Shown in pieces: positions 33,887 to 45,286 of a DNA stretch of 64,000 nt. Source of the stretch: Spirodela intermedia (lineage: Eukaryota > Streptophyta > Magnoliopsida > Alismatales > Araceae); assembly GCA_902729315.2 (NCBI GenBank), contig LR746274.1, positions 5,173,037-5,237,036 of the forward strand, in the 5' to 3' direction. How positions within the stretch are numbered: position 1 is the first letter of the stretch; every line of letters begins with the position of its first letter. Under the pieces are notes generated by a model, which was given only the letters and a program-made list of their open reading frames with translations, was not told where the DNA came from and ran no database searches. The position numbers and the translations under genes are program-made.

Positions 33887-35411
33887 TGACGTGACTCAGT
33901 CGTTGTATGTTAAATCATGCAAATATAAAATTTATAAAACTAGAAAAGGTCAATCACAGGGATGTAATATAATATCTGGTAATTATTCAGAATTTTTCTC
34001 AATGAATACAATTTTCTTACAAATTTTATACTAGGAAATAAAAAGGAAATATATTTAAAATTCACGAAAAAAAGGAAATAAGGGTGCGGACGTCAGTGCC
34101 CGGCGAACGCGAATCATGCGGAAATAGAGTTCCGCCCGGTGATTCTTACGTAAGCGATTACAGATGACTTAATTAATTAAATTAAGATCTGTAAAAGCCG
34201 GAAGAATCGTAATTGAACGAAGTATAGTTTGGTAAATTAAAATCACACAAAGTATCAGTAAATGAAGCGTAAATTAAATTGAAAGCAGGAAAACAGAGTT
34301 CCGGCGTCGCGACGGCGATGCGTCGGCAATGCACCGGAATCCTGAGCGTTCAGGAGGATCGTCGTGCAGTGTCCACAGCCTCAAAAGGCTCTCCTTGGAC
34401 AAAGACGACGTGGGCAATCTCTAGATCTTCTCGCGAAGTCTAGAGATTAATGAAGTGGGTCGTCGAATCGTCTCCGGCGGCTGTCACGCGGCAGAGCGGA
34501 AAAATAGCGACTTTGCGGCTCTCCGACGGCTGTCACCCGACGGAGAGGAGCTGGATGGAGGTGGGGCGCGTGTTAGGGAGCTTCATCCTCAGGTCCGCAC
34601 AGCAAGAGGAAGCTCTTCATCGCATTTGGTACGCTCTCAAGAGGTGGCGACTGGTCTCTCGGCGGATCGTCCTCTTCCCGACGACGGCTTGTTCGTTGAT
34701 CAATCGGAGATGATTTACTTGATGGATTCGCGATCCTTTTATCGCGAATCGTTCAGCAATTTTAGTAGCAATGCTCCGCAAATCGCGTTGATGAGATTTT
34801 TGCCGATGATCCAGCGATTCTCGTTGCTTAATCCTTCCCCGGCGATCTGCAGGAAAGTCGCGATAATCAAATAAAAATATATGAATTTTGACTCTGGAAG
34901 GATTCGAACCCGCGCCGGTCACCCGCCTCTTCTGAGGAAGGTGTGACAGGGGTTTAGTCCCACATTGGTTGTACGCCAATTTTTCGGGCGAATATATAGT
35001 AATGTTAGCTTTGTGAGCAAAGTCCCTTCTCTCGCGTGTATGACCACTCCTTGCCCCCACAGCCGGCTGGCCACCGGTGACGTGGAAGGGGAGTGGCGTA
35101 CGCGTGCCCTGTCGGTCCCCAAGCCAAGCCGCTCGAGCCCCTACTCGCGGCTTACTCCCCGACTGCGCTTCCGACCCGCTTGCGGGTCCCCCCATTTTTG
35201 CAATATTTTTATTTTTATTTCTTGTTCTTTATTTATCTCAAAAGTAAGACTGTAAAAATCGTATAAAATCACATAATTACTCAAAAATTCACGTTAATCA
35301 ATTGAAAACCAAAAATCATTCTTTAACATAAATATAAGTCTATTTATCATGAGTTAAGGCTAAAACTATATTATTTACTAATTATTAACTCATGATAATG
35401 AAGACTTATCA
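33887..35411 (+). mobile_element. Solo LTR, younger copy (copy A), with perfect 5-bp target-site duplication
   Basis: A 1525-bp element beginning TGACGTGACTCAG and ending ACTTATCA, so with TG...CA LTR termini. It is flanked by identical 5-bp repeats GTACC at 33882-33886 and 35412-35416. No internal retrotransposon domain lies between the termini, so it is a solo LTR left by recombination between LTRs. The middle (34080-35190) is GC-rich against AT-rich surroundings. It contains open frames (for example 34450-34874 and 34617-35195) that match nothing. It shares termini and internal order with copy B at 37467-39287. The superfamily is not determined. The orientation is set from its internal TATA-like site. 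Confidence 0.88.
34956..34998 (+). promoter_or_regulatory. USE-like element plus TATA box in LTR copy A
   Basis: AGTCCCACATTGG (34956-34968) closely resembles the plant snRNA upstream sequence element RTCCCACATCG. A TATATA (34993-34998) follows about 25 bases later, which is the spacing of Pol III-type plant snRNA promoters. The same pair is kept in copy B. Confidence 0.5.
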
Positions 35412-35416
35412 GTACC

Positions 35417-36850
35417 CTATTTATTTTCTTTTCATAAAAATTTCACATGAAACTTGTGTATCATCTTTTAGCTTAGGGAGTTTAATACCTACATTGTATG
35501 CAATTGATTTTATAATTAATGTGGCAGTCATATGTTCTAGTCTTCTATGCCATGAGTTTAAATCTAGAGAATTTCTATCATTGACTAATGATATTTTTCA
35601 TCCACTAATTCATTCAAACTATAATGTATTTTTTAAAAAAACAATGATGTTTTTAATCTAATGGTCAACCTAAAAATGATATTTTAAAAAACAATGATAT
35701 TTTTTAGATAATTGTCAAACAATGGTCAACCTGAAAATATAATCTAATGTGATTGTCACATAGTTGGCTAAAACTAATCAAGCTATATTTTAATCCTTCA
35801 ATCAAAAAACTATCTTTCGAAGATATTATTTAAATAATTGATGTTTTCATATTTTAAAATTTCACCTTTCTAGTCATTTTCAGATGTGACATTCACTCCA
35901 TCTATTGAGTTGAACAAGGGCAACCACTTCACTTCTCCAATCATGCATCTTGAAAAGCCATTGTCTAAGTTATAACTTGATGATGTTCTATTAGATATCC
36001 TCTTGAAAATAAAAAAAAATTATTTTTAAAAATCATTTTCTTGGGTTTGAAATTTTAAAGTTTAGAAAGATTTTCTAAAAATCAGATTATATCATTGTTC
36101 TTTCCTCAGACATAATTGTTGATTTCCCAGTCAAAAAATTCATTTTAACTACCACATCCAAGATAAATAACTATAAACCATAAAATCTATTTTCCATCAT
36201 GAAATGATTGCTTTTGAAAACCTTGTATATGATTCCTAAACTCCCATTTTATGTCTTTAGGTTTTCTATTTCTTATTTCATTGTATTATAATCCTTCTTA
36301 ACTTTTCTGAGTTTAGATTTTGTGTCCTCACATGCAATCATTAATTCATCAAAAGTAAACAAAACGTATTACTTAATAAGTTAAGATTAATTATATGAAT
36401 ATACCTCATTCATTTGAGTTGTTAGACACATATTTCCCTCTTCTTCTACTCAGCTCACTTAATTTTCACTCTAGGTGACAGCCATTGTATTTTTCTTTTG
36501 AATATGCTCCTTTGATTGAACTCACTTCATCTTCACTCTAGGTGTTTTCTGTGAAGTGACTTGATCTTTTGAATTCAAAACACACTTCATCTTTGTTGGA
36601 GTTAACGTGGGACTTTTGAGTACTTTTGTATATATCATTTTTTCTCATCATCAAAATGTTCTTGAATTTTCTATAGAAGATATTTATGTCCTCTTCATCA
36701 CTAGAACTAAAATCAGATGGATTATTAATAGACTTCAAGATAATACTTTTCTTTTTCTCTTCCTCTTATTTTTCTCTAAATAATCATATTCTGGTATTAA
36801 CAAGTATTTCATTAACCCATTTAATGTTACCTTTATGAGATCTTTTGCAT
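35417..36850 (-). pseudogene. Ty1-copia gag-protease-GAG-pre-integrase remnant
   Basis: On the minus strand, from right to left: a Lys-rich gag tail with EKNKRKRKKK and SSSDEEDINIFYRKFK, then a broken zinc knuckle CFEFKRSSHF (second Cys lost, Gly to Ser) at about 36545-36760. An aspartic-protease region follows at about 35850-35970 as LDNGFSRCMIG, where copia has LDSGCSRHMTG; the catalytic DSG is DNG here. A GAG-pre-integrase domain comes next with SWHRRLEHM and LPKLK at about 35450-35560. Stops and substitutions show long decay. The remnant is interrupted at 35416 by solo LTR copy A; integrase-like sequence resumes on the far side, left of 33882. Confidence 0.82.
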
Positions 36851-37461
36851 CTTGATGCTTCTTCTTTTCACCATTCAAACCACTATTATGATCTATTTAT
36901 TTGTTTATTTAGTTCAACATGGATGTAGGCTCAACCATACCCTAGCCGACATCCACTTTCAAAATCAAAATTTAATTCACCTATTCTTGTCCAAAACTAA
37001 AATTTATTTCATGAGATTAGTACCCTTTACAACATATAATCCATAAATCTTTTATCACCCATTATATTTATGGGTTATCTAGCAATTTATTGTAGCATAA
37101 ACTCCATAGGTCTAAACTTCTCACTAGATTTAGAAGTTATCTTGCAACCTTGAGACCATAAACTCTATGGGTATATTTATCAACTAGATTTAAGGATATA
37201 CTTTTCTTTTAATAATGTCATAAGTACTCCAAAATTTTATTTGCAGTTCCATTTATAGTATAAATAAATAGAAAAATATCCAACTCAAGAGCATCATCAT
37301 CTTCTTGTAAAATAAAAGAGTTTACTATGAAAAAAAGGTGGAGATAGATGAAACTACTATGAGCTCATTAGCCTAGAATGCATCAATGCCTCAAGTTGGA
37401 TGGAGTTTCTATAGAGATGTATTTTTTTATGGATTAATTTTAAACTGTCTCTTTAATTTTG
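36851..37461. other. AT-rich DNA between the copia remnant and LTR copy B
   Basis: Includes three imperfect phrases around CATAAACTCYATRGGT (near 37095, 37155 and 37030), suggesting a decayed short tandem repeat. It probably contains the 5' end of the copia element. No gene was seen. Confidence 0.4.
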
Positions 37462-37466
37462 GTTGT

Positions 37467-39287
37467 TGACATGACTTAGTCATTGTATACTAAATTATGT
37501 AAATTTAAAATTTATAAAACTAAAAAATATCATTTTAAAACATTTTAAAAATAATTCATAAAAAATATATTATTTATAATTTGATAAAAGGTTCTAAAAA
37601 TAGTGGGAAATTTCCAAGTAGATCAAAAGGATATAAAATAATATCAAGTAATATTTCAGTTTTTTATGTAAAAAAATATCTATTTTTGTGATTTTAGACT
37701 AAATGATGAATATAAAATATAGTTAAAAATTTACAAAAAGGGAAATAAGGTGCGGATGTCATGATGACATGAACACCTTGAGGAACATAATTAGGTGAAA
37801 ATAGAGTTCTACTTGAAAATTATTACGTAAGTGATTACATATAATTTAATAGGTAAAATTAAGATTTTTAAAAGCAAGAAGAATCATGATTGAATGAAGA
37901 AAGTTTTAGAAACTTGAAATCACACAAAATATCACTAAATTAAGTAAAAATTAAGTTAAAAATAGGAAAGATAGAGTTCCAGCCTCAAGACAACAATCAT
38001 AAGAATTTTATGTGTTCAAAAGAATCATCAAATGATGTCCATGACCTCAAAGGCTCTCCTTGAACATGAATGATCTAAATATTATTTGAATTTTCTTTTG
38101 AAGTTTAAAAAATGATGGTAGAAATTAAATTAATTAAAAAATAATAAAATAAAATTTCGACATCACAGTTGTAATGTATTAGTAATACGTCGAAATCTTG
38201 AGCATTTAAAAGGATTGTCATGTAATGTCTATGATCCCAAAAACTCTCTTTAGATAAAGATGAAGTAAGTAACTTTTAAATTTTCTTATAAAATCTAGAA
38301 ATCAATGAAGTAGGTTGTGGAATCTCTTTAGAGAGCTTCATCATTAGGTCTGTATAGTAAAAAGAGGTTGTTCATTACATCTTGTATGCTCTCAAAAGGT
38401 AATGACTAGTCTCCTAACATATTATATTCTTCTCGATGATATTTGTTCATCAATTAATTAAAAATAATTTACTCGATAGATTTGTGATACTTTATTATAA
38501 ATCATTTAGTAATTTTAGTAACCATACTCTATGAATTGTGTTGACAAAATTTTTGTCAATGATTGAATAATAATGACGACTTAATTTTTCACTGACGATT
38601 TATTAAAAAAATATGATTTAATCAAATAAAAAATAAGTTTTAACTCTGGTAATATTTGAACCTTTGTTAGTCACTCACTTATATGAGAGAGAGTGAAATA
38701 AGTACTTGAATATCTTTATACAATGACATCATCAATGTGTCTCATTTATATCAATAAAGGATATTTTAGATATTAAAATCATTAAAAATCTTTAATAAGC
38801 TAGTTTAGTCCCACATTGATTATTTTACAAGTTTTGAGGCATATATATAATAATAGAAGATCTTATTATCAATAAGCCTCTCTCTCATGTGTGTATGGCT
38901 ACTCTTTGCCCCAAGCTCAACTAACTACTAGTGAAGTGGAAGGAGACTGTCACACACATCTCTCCTATCAATTTGTCCTTAACTGCTCAAGCCTACCACT
39001 CGTGACTATACCTAATTGTGCTTCAACCTGCTTATGGGCCCAACTGGTCGACAAGTTCTCCTATTTTTCTATCTTTTTATTTTATTTTATTTATCTTTAT
39101 TTATCTCAAAAATATCATTATAAAAATTATATAAAATTATATGAAATCACATAATTAGCCAAAATTTCACATTAATCAACTAAAAATCACTTTTTATTAT
39201 TTAACACAAATATAAGTCTATTTACCATACATTAAAATTAACTATATTATTAATTAATTATTAACTCATGATAATAAAGATTTATCA
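37467..39287 (+). mobile_element. Solo LTR, old copy (copy B), with degenerate target-site duplication
   Basis: An 1821-bp element beginning TGACATGACTTAG and ending GATTTATCA, collinear with copy A. The 5-bp flanks are GTTGT (37462-37466) and ATTGT (39288-39292); they differ by one G-to-A change. Compared with copy A, most CG-rich parts have become TG/CA or TA, as expected for an old methylated copy. It is about 300 bp longer than copy A. One reason is an internal tandem duplication (about 37975-38150 and 38154-38320); another is extra sequence near 38690-38800. No internal coding domain is present. Confidence 0.85.
38807..38850 (+). promoter_or_regulatory. USE-like element plus TATA box in LTR copy B
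   Basis: GTTTAGTCCCACATTG is base-for-base the same as in copy A although the surrounding LTR is heavily diverged. A TATATATAA follows about 25 bases later. Confidence 0.45.
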
Positions 39288-39292
39288 ATTGT

Positions 39293-40324
39293 TCTTTTTT
39301 TATTTCTCTCTTATTATTTTAATTTGGGTGAAATTTCTATTGTTATCCTCAGCTTAATGTGTCAAATAGTCATCTCAACAATTAGTTTCAGCAAACTTTA
39401 ATGGACTGCACACATGCTTAGAAATATACAAAATTTATGTTAAATATTATAAATTTCATAAAAATGTACATACTTCAAATTTTGAATCAATATTTATTAT
39501 GTTTGATTCCTCTATAAGTAAACTTTTTAATAAAACATCACTTGCTTACCTATATGACATAATTTTACGATTAAAAATCATTTTAATCAGTTGTGTTAGA
39601 CATCTAGACGATTTTGAAATTCTAAATTTAGTGATCTTTTAATATCATTCTTATTTTATATTATTTCCTTAGGTAGAGAGCATGATAGTAAAGTAGACAA
39701 AGTTAAGAACTATATGACTCCCTCCTCTCCCACCCACCCACCCACTGACCCACCTCTCTCTCTCTCACTCTCTCTCTACAATTTCAATAACGAAAGCTAG
39801 ATTACCTTTCCTTCTTTCCACTCGTGTGGCATCTAGACTTTGCCACGTCAATTCACACATGCCTAGTGTGGGACGCTTGTCTAAGCTCTTCATTGCATCT
39901 TAGTTAGCCCAAATACCCTCCTCCATACATATCTGAACGTGGTGTGAATGATAAATGGGCCGGTCTTGTCAAGCCTAAGGATATCTTTGGGCCATCTTTT
40001 TTCGCCTAAGCCCAGAGAGAGAATCGAGCTGGGCCGAGCTTTGTTCTCATAATCCGGCCCATTTGTTCGGTTCAACCGGTCCGGTTTACTTGAACCGGGA
40101 TGGCGGACAACAGGCTGGTCTCGGTCAACGAGTCGGCTAACGGCGAGGGGACTTCCGGTTGCGGCCTCTAATCAATGCATGACGTCATCTGAGTCAACTA
40201 AGACATGCTGCGTTGACTATCGTACACGTCTTCGTCGTTCACCAAGTGGGGTCACTCTGTCCCCCCGGTGGAAACCCAAGAGAACCCCCCAGAGATAGAG
40301 GAGAGACAGAGGAGAGAGAGAGTG

Positions 40325-40355
<31 letters not shown>

Positions 40356-40521
40356 ATGCGCCGGTGAGACAGAAATTGGAAGAATAGAGGAAGGAGGTGG
40401 AGAGTTTCTGAGGAGAGGAGAGAGAGGAAGTGGGGAGGGGGGAGCTTCGAACATCGAATGTAGGGGTTCTAGGGATTTGGAGTGGCACTGGGTGGGGAAG
40501 AGGAGGTTTGAAGGGAAGCCT
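39293..40521. other. Spacer and promoter/leader of the SAM-domain gene
   Basis: AT-rich to about 39700, then a pyrimidine tract at 39718-39780. From 39950 to 40065 there are several site II-type words (TGGGCC and GGCCCA), common in promoters of growth-related plant genes. A GA microsatellite (40302-40352) lies in the presumed 5' leader. The downstream reading frame stays open upstream through it as far as 40213. Confidence 0.6.
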
Positions 40522-41475
40522 ATGGCGGATTTGGAGCCGATGGAGGCGCCGCTCTCCAACGGCGCGGCGGTGCCGCCGGAAACCGAAACCCTAGCCCCTC
40601 CGCCGCCGGCGGGGTCGGGGGGTAAGCGGCAGCGCCGGCCCAGTGTCAGGCTGGGGGAAATCGGTGGGCAGCCGGCGGCCACCCCCCAGGATCCCTTTGC
40701 GCGTCGCAGCAAGCAGTGGAGGGCTCCCTCCCATTCCCAGAGGACATGGCCGGCGGCTCCGGCCGGCGGCGGCGGCGGGGGAGGGGAGATGGGGAGGATT
40801 CCCTCCAGGACGCGGCCCCTGACAAATCTCATCTCGGAGGACTTCCACGTCGCGTCGGACCTGCCAGCGGTCTCCGGCGAGGAAAATCGGGAATCGGCGC
40901 CGGCAGTTCTGAGGGGCGGCGGCGGCGGCGGCGGCAAGGAGGGGAGATCGAAGAAGGGCAGCGGCGTGTCGTCCCGCCGCCACCGGGCGAATTGGATGCC
41001 GGAGATGGACGACGGCCAGGACCCCGCGGCGGCGAAGCCTGGCGGCGGGGACGCCGGCGAGGAAGGGTATAGAGACTACGACGACCTCCAGCGGGAGGAC
41101 TGGGAGATCCCCACGAAAGACCACAGCATCCTCCTCTCCGACAGAAGGCCAGCCAGGAGCAGGATCTTGGAGAACCGGGAGGCGGGTCTCCCCTCCGCCA
41201 TTGAAGCACCAGACATGGAGATGACCTTGGAGACCGACGCTCGGGAATGGCACAGGGCGCAGATCAGTAGTCCAGCTGAAGATGGAGGCGTCAGGGTTTG
41301 GCTAAACGGCTTGGGCTTGGGCCGCTATGGCCCCGTGTTCGAGATTCACGAGGTGGACGACGAAGTGCTGCCTCTCCTGACTCTCGACGACCTCAAGGAC
41401 ATGGGGATCAACGCCGTGGGCTCGAGGAGAAAAATGTACTGTGCCATCCAGAAACTCAGACGAAACTTGTCCTGA
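40522..41475 (+). CDS. Sterile alpha motif (SAM) domain protein, intronless
   Basis: A 317-aa protein of a plant family with a disordered N-terminus and a C-terminal SAM domain, a protein-protein (sometimes RNA) binding module. Its function is not known to me. Residues 37-50 carry the family motif GGKRQRRPSVRLGE. The middle is rich in Gly and charged residues with poly-Gly runs. The SAM domain is at about residues 256-316: VWLNGLGLGRYGPVF, HEVDDEVLPLLTLDDLKDMG, AVGSRRKMYCAIQKL. The start at 40522 (MADLEPMEAP) is preferred. The same frame is open back to 40213, but that extension is coded by GA repeats and leader-like sequence. GC content and third-position G/C are high. Confidence 0.88.
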   Translation: MADLEPMEAPLSNGAAVPPETETLAPPPPAGSGGKRQRRPSVRLGEIGGQPAATPQDPFARRSKQWRAPSHSQRTWPAAPAGGGGGGGEMGRIPSRTRPLTNLISEDFHVASDLPAVSGEENRESAPAVLRGGGGGGGKEGRSKKGSGVSSRRHRANWMPEMDDGQDPAAAKPGGGDAGEEGYRDYDDLQREDWEIPTKDHSILLSDRRPARSRILENREAGLPSAIEAPDMEMTLETDAREWHRAQISSPAEDGGVRVWLNGLGLGRYGPVFEIHEVDDEVLPLLTLDDLKDMGINAVGSRRKMYCAIQKLRRNLS

Positions 41476-43331
41476 GGTTTTTGACTCGGAATTCCAAGTA
41501 GATGACGGTCTTCTGCCCTAACGCCGAGGTTGGAAATGGCATATCTCACCCCTCCCCCCCCCATTTTCCTGCTAATCCAACCTTCCTGCAGATCTATAAT
41601 TGCGTAGATTTATCATCTTTTTCACACACTTGTGTTTGCTCCAAATCTTTGTAAGGCATTTTCGATGAGATATGTAGCCTAATTCTCTCATATTCATGCA
41701 TAGATGGTCATTAGAAATCTGAAGCACGGCCAACATATTGTTGAGTTACTCGCAGATGATCTGACCCTGCCAGGTCCTGTGGATCCATTCTCACTGGAGA
41801 AATTCCAGTCTTCATATGCGTGTGGTATGGTGTATGGATTCATCAGCCCAGAATTGCTGAAGCTGAGAGAACATCTCAGTCAAAACCAGAGTCTTTTGAT
41901 CTATCTGGGCTGTCTCTGCTGAGGGCTAGTTTTATCCATGGCTGGGTATGAAGTAACCATGGAGGATTCACTGGGAGCCTCTGTCTGAGACTCCGCCTAC
42001 CTGAGCTTCTTTGCTAATTTTGGGCCCTATATAGGTTGAAAATTCTGTCTCCAGTGGTTTAGGATCCAAATGTGGAAATCTGAATTCTTTCAGTCCCATT
42101 TTCACTGCTCCTCTCTGTTCCTGGGCTTCTATGCCATGAAAAATGCATGTCGCCGGTGATGTGGGAACCAAAATATCAAAACTTTGGGCTTTTTGGAATA
42201 AGCCCCATTTCATCTCCAGGATCCCCAGGATTGGTGGAAGTGGGATTAACCACCCAAGGGTACTGCCATGCACGTGCCATGCCGTCATGGCCGTGTGTGC
42301 CATACCCCCTTGCACACCTACCTCTCTGGTGATTAGATGTAGACGAACAATCATAAGCTTGAATGTTTCAGTCTCATAAATCTACAAACTTTGCATGCTG
42401 CTCTTCTCCGGATTTCCGGGGGCTGCTTGGCCTCCCAAGATTGGAACTCTGATATGGCCATGAGTCAACCCCTACTGATTGTCACTTGTAATGACCATGT
42501 ATGGATTGCTTGAACATGGATTGGAGCCTGTTCAGACCTGGTGCGTCCAAATCCAGCCTGGTCTGCGGTGTTTTAGGACTGGATTGGCCCTATGTTGTTC
42601 TTAATGAGTTTTATGGAGAAGACTGTAAATATTTTGCACTCTCTTTCTGAGACGGCCAACGTGGAGACAATTTTATTTTATTTATTTATTTTCACATGGG
42701 TTAGATGCTGGTTTTTCTTGATGGAAAATTCTAAAGCGGGTATTTATTAACTGTCCTCGTCCATCTGAATTGAATTTGGCTGTTTGCCTTTATAGCATTG
42801 AACACACACACACGCACCAGCTGGATTATGTGGACATGTTCATAGCTTCCTGGCTTATGGAGAAGAGGATTCCTAGGGCAGATGGAGATCACCTGACCTA
42901 GGATGGTCACTTTCTCTCTCAACAAACCCTTGTGCCAATTGACCAGCTTGGTGTACAGAGCCTTCGTTGTGGGGTGGCCCCAAAATTGGCAATTAGAGAG
43001 AGGTGGGGAATGATCTGCTCTAAAGTATGGTCCTTTTTCATTGAACAGATCATCCTCTGGACCTCTTTCTGGAGTCATGGTTTGGGGTAGTTGAGAAACG
43101 CTAGTAAATCAGAGATGGGGGGCAGCGAAGGGAATCAATCTATGATGCCGCAGGTTAAGCTGGCGGATAGTCTCTATGGATGACACACAAAAGCTCTCAG
43201 CTTTCAGCTCTCCCTCTTTGTTCTCCTCTCACTGACTTAAATTCGCAATCAACAACGGTAGTGGTGGTGGTCGTCCAAGAAGCTTTTTCATGTAGGTTGG
43301 AACATTTTTAGCTACGACTTCACTGAGAAGG

Positions 43332-43419
<88 letters not shown>

Positions 43420-43683
43420 GATGAATGACTACCTAACTTGGGGTGTTGCTGGAGTCTAAATGAAAGCTCTTCATTCATAGTAAACTCTTTAGTCCTCGTG
43501 GAAATGGTCTGGTTATTCGCTCTTTCGTTGAACCACAGGATCCCTGCAGGAAGACCATTTCCTCGTATGAACAGGGCTAGAGTTGTCTAGAACCCTTCTT
43601 TCGCTCCTCTGATGCACTCTACTCTGATGAAGCAGTCCAGCATCCCTCAGTTTTCTTGCCTGAATCTGCCAATCTCATCCCAC

Positions 43684-43723
<40 letters not shown>

Positions 43724-45286
43724 CGTCTCTTGATTTCATAGTGACTTCATGTCTGGGTAATTTGATTGTGGAGCCCATCGCTGTACAGAAGTCATGATGA
43801 GGTGGCCCGTTGACTAGAATGGAGAACTTTGGTGGCCAATTTGAGTTTAGTGGTGATGATTCAGGTAAACCCTAATCTTCCAATACTTGAAAGCATCATA
43901 GACAGTGAAGAAATGACCATGAAACACCTTTTAGAGGATGATTTTAGGCTTTGAGTGGGGTATGCTCATTTTGTATGGTCGAAAGTCAACTTAAGACTAT
44001 TTTCGGGTTCGAATTGTCAGATGGGATTTTCCCTGACATTACCCATCGTCTATATTTTAGGAAAGAAAATATAGCATAGATTATGCCGTCTAAGAGTATT
44101 GTCAGTTTTTGAATTTCTTCTTTTAGGTGGAGTTGACTTGGCAATGTTCCTGAACGATGGCCAGAAATAGTCGTCTTTCTTTTTCTTGGTAGAGGTGACG
44201 AGGTAAAGCTTTGACTTGGCATCATGGGGCAGTTTGGAAGTTATCATAGGACACCTTCTGGAGGATGATCTTGGGTTCATCCATTGGGCAGTCTGACAGC
44301 TTTCTGGTCATTGGGTTTCTTCCTTTGGGTGGAGTTGACCTGGCAATGATGCTCGAGGATGAAAGTCAAATATGGTCTCCATAATGCCAGGTCAGCCACG
44401 GGGTTGACTTAGGCCGCACGTCTTTCACTGCTTCCTTCCCAAACTGTTTCAATTCATTGGATTCATTCCAGTTAAAATAAAATAAAATAAAATAAATATT
44501 TGTTCAAGATATCCTGCCCACAGATTCTCAGGGCAGTACACTCGGTGCCTTCGTCTTGATCGAAGCTGGATCCTTTCAAAGAACCGGGCAGGCTCTGTTC
44601 CCACCGTCGCCGTTGACCTGGTTGCTCACGACTGGAAAACTGAGTCTAGCTGGACCAGGGTTAGGGCTTACGTGGCCCATTGACATCCCCCCGTCGCTTG
44701 GTATTCTAAGTGACAATGTGGATGTGGGCCTTAAGAGAGAGAGGGGCGAGTACGTGCCGTGGACGCAAGTTTAACCATGGCTAAGAGGGACCTACCTGCT
44801 AGACCGGCGGAGGAGAGAGAAAACTGGCGGAGAGCATGATCACTTGGCCGGAGCGGGCCTAGAAGCCACGGCGGGAGCCCGGGCCGGGACGGGGGCATTG
44901 ACTCCACCTGTCGTCGGCCTGGACAAACCGCAGCCGATCTCATATTAGTCCGTAGCCCCATCAAAGGACAGAAATAGTAAAGAGAGAGAAGACTGTGGGC
45001 CCCAGATGTTTCCACGCGGCAGCAGTAGACCTGCCACGTCCACCGTTCTTTAACCCAGTGACCCGCCAGCTGGCAGCCTGGTTGGCAACCTCCCCCCCCC
45101 CCCCCCAAGTAAGGAGATTACATTATAGCTATTCCCAGATATTATCAACCTTCATTGTGGGATTTAGAAAAAGTAATGGGCCCCCCCTCGCTGGCATCCA
45201 TAGCTGACGTATAATAGTAATCTTCCTTCTAACATAAAACTTGAGAGAGTAGAGATAGAAAGAGAAAGAGAGAGATAGAGAGAGAC
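41476..45286. other. Intergenic region between SAM gene and phosphate carrier
   Basis: The start probably holds the SAM-gene 3' UTR. The rest is mixed sequence with no recognisable gene. Small frames such as 41704-41922 and 41968-42354 match nothing. A repeated motif built on GGTGGAGTTGAC and TGGCAATG occurs near 44127 and 44328. Poly-C/G runs lie at about 45091-45107. Confidence 0.6.
43337..43418. repeat. Long perfect CT microsatellite
   Basis: About 80 bases of uninterrupted CT, one of the longest pure tracts in the window. A (GA)n tract follows at 43687-43721. Confidence 0.97.

Noticed and set aside
34895-34925. tRNA gene suggested by GGATTCGAACCC
   Set aside because: The flanking bases do not form a T stem, acceptor stem or anticodon arm; only the B-box-like core is present.
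34450-35195. Open frames of 87-192 codons on both strands
   Set aside because: They lie wholly inside solo LTR copy A, overlap each other, and show no known domain.
33887-39287. One LTR retrotransposon with copies A and B as its two LTRs
   Set aside because: Each copy has its own 5-bp flanking duplication (GTACC; GTTGT/ATTGT), their ages differ strongly, and the DNA between them is a decayed copia fragment on the opposite strand rather than a matching internal region.
40239-41253. Long minus-strand frames of 126-232 codons
   Set aside because: Antisense shadows of the GC-rich SAM-domain gene.
41704-42354. Small frames after the SAM gene
   Set aside because: No similarity to known families and overlapping frames on both strands; more likely 3' UTR and spacer.
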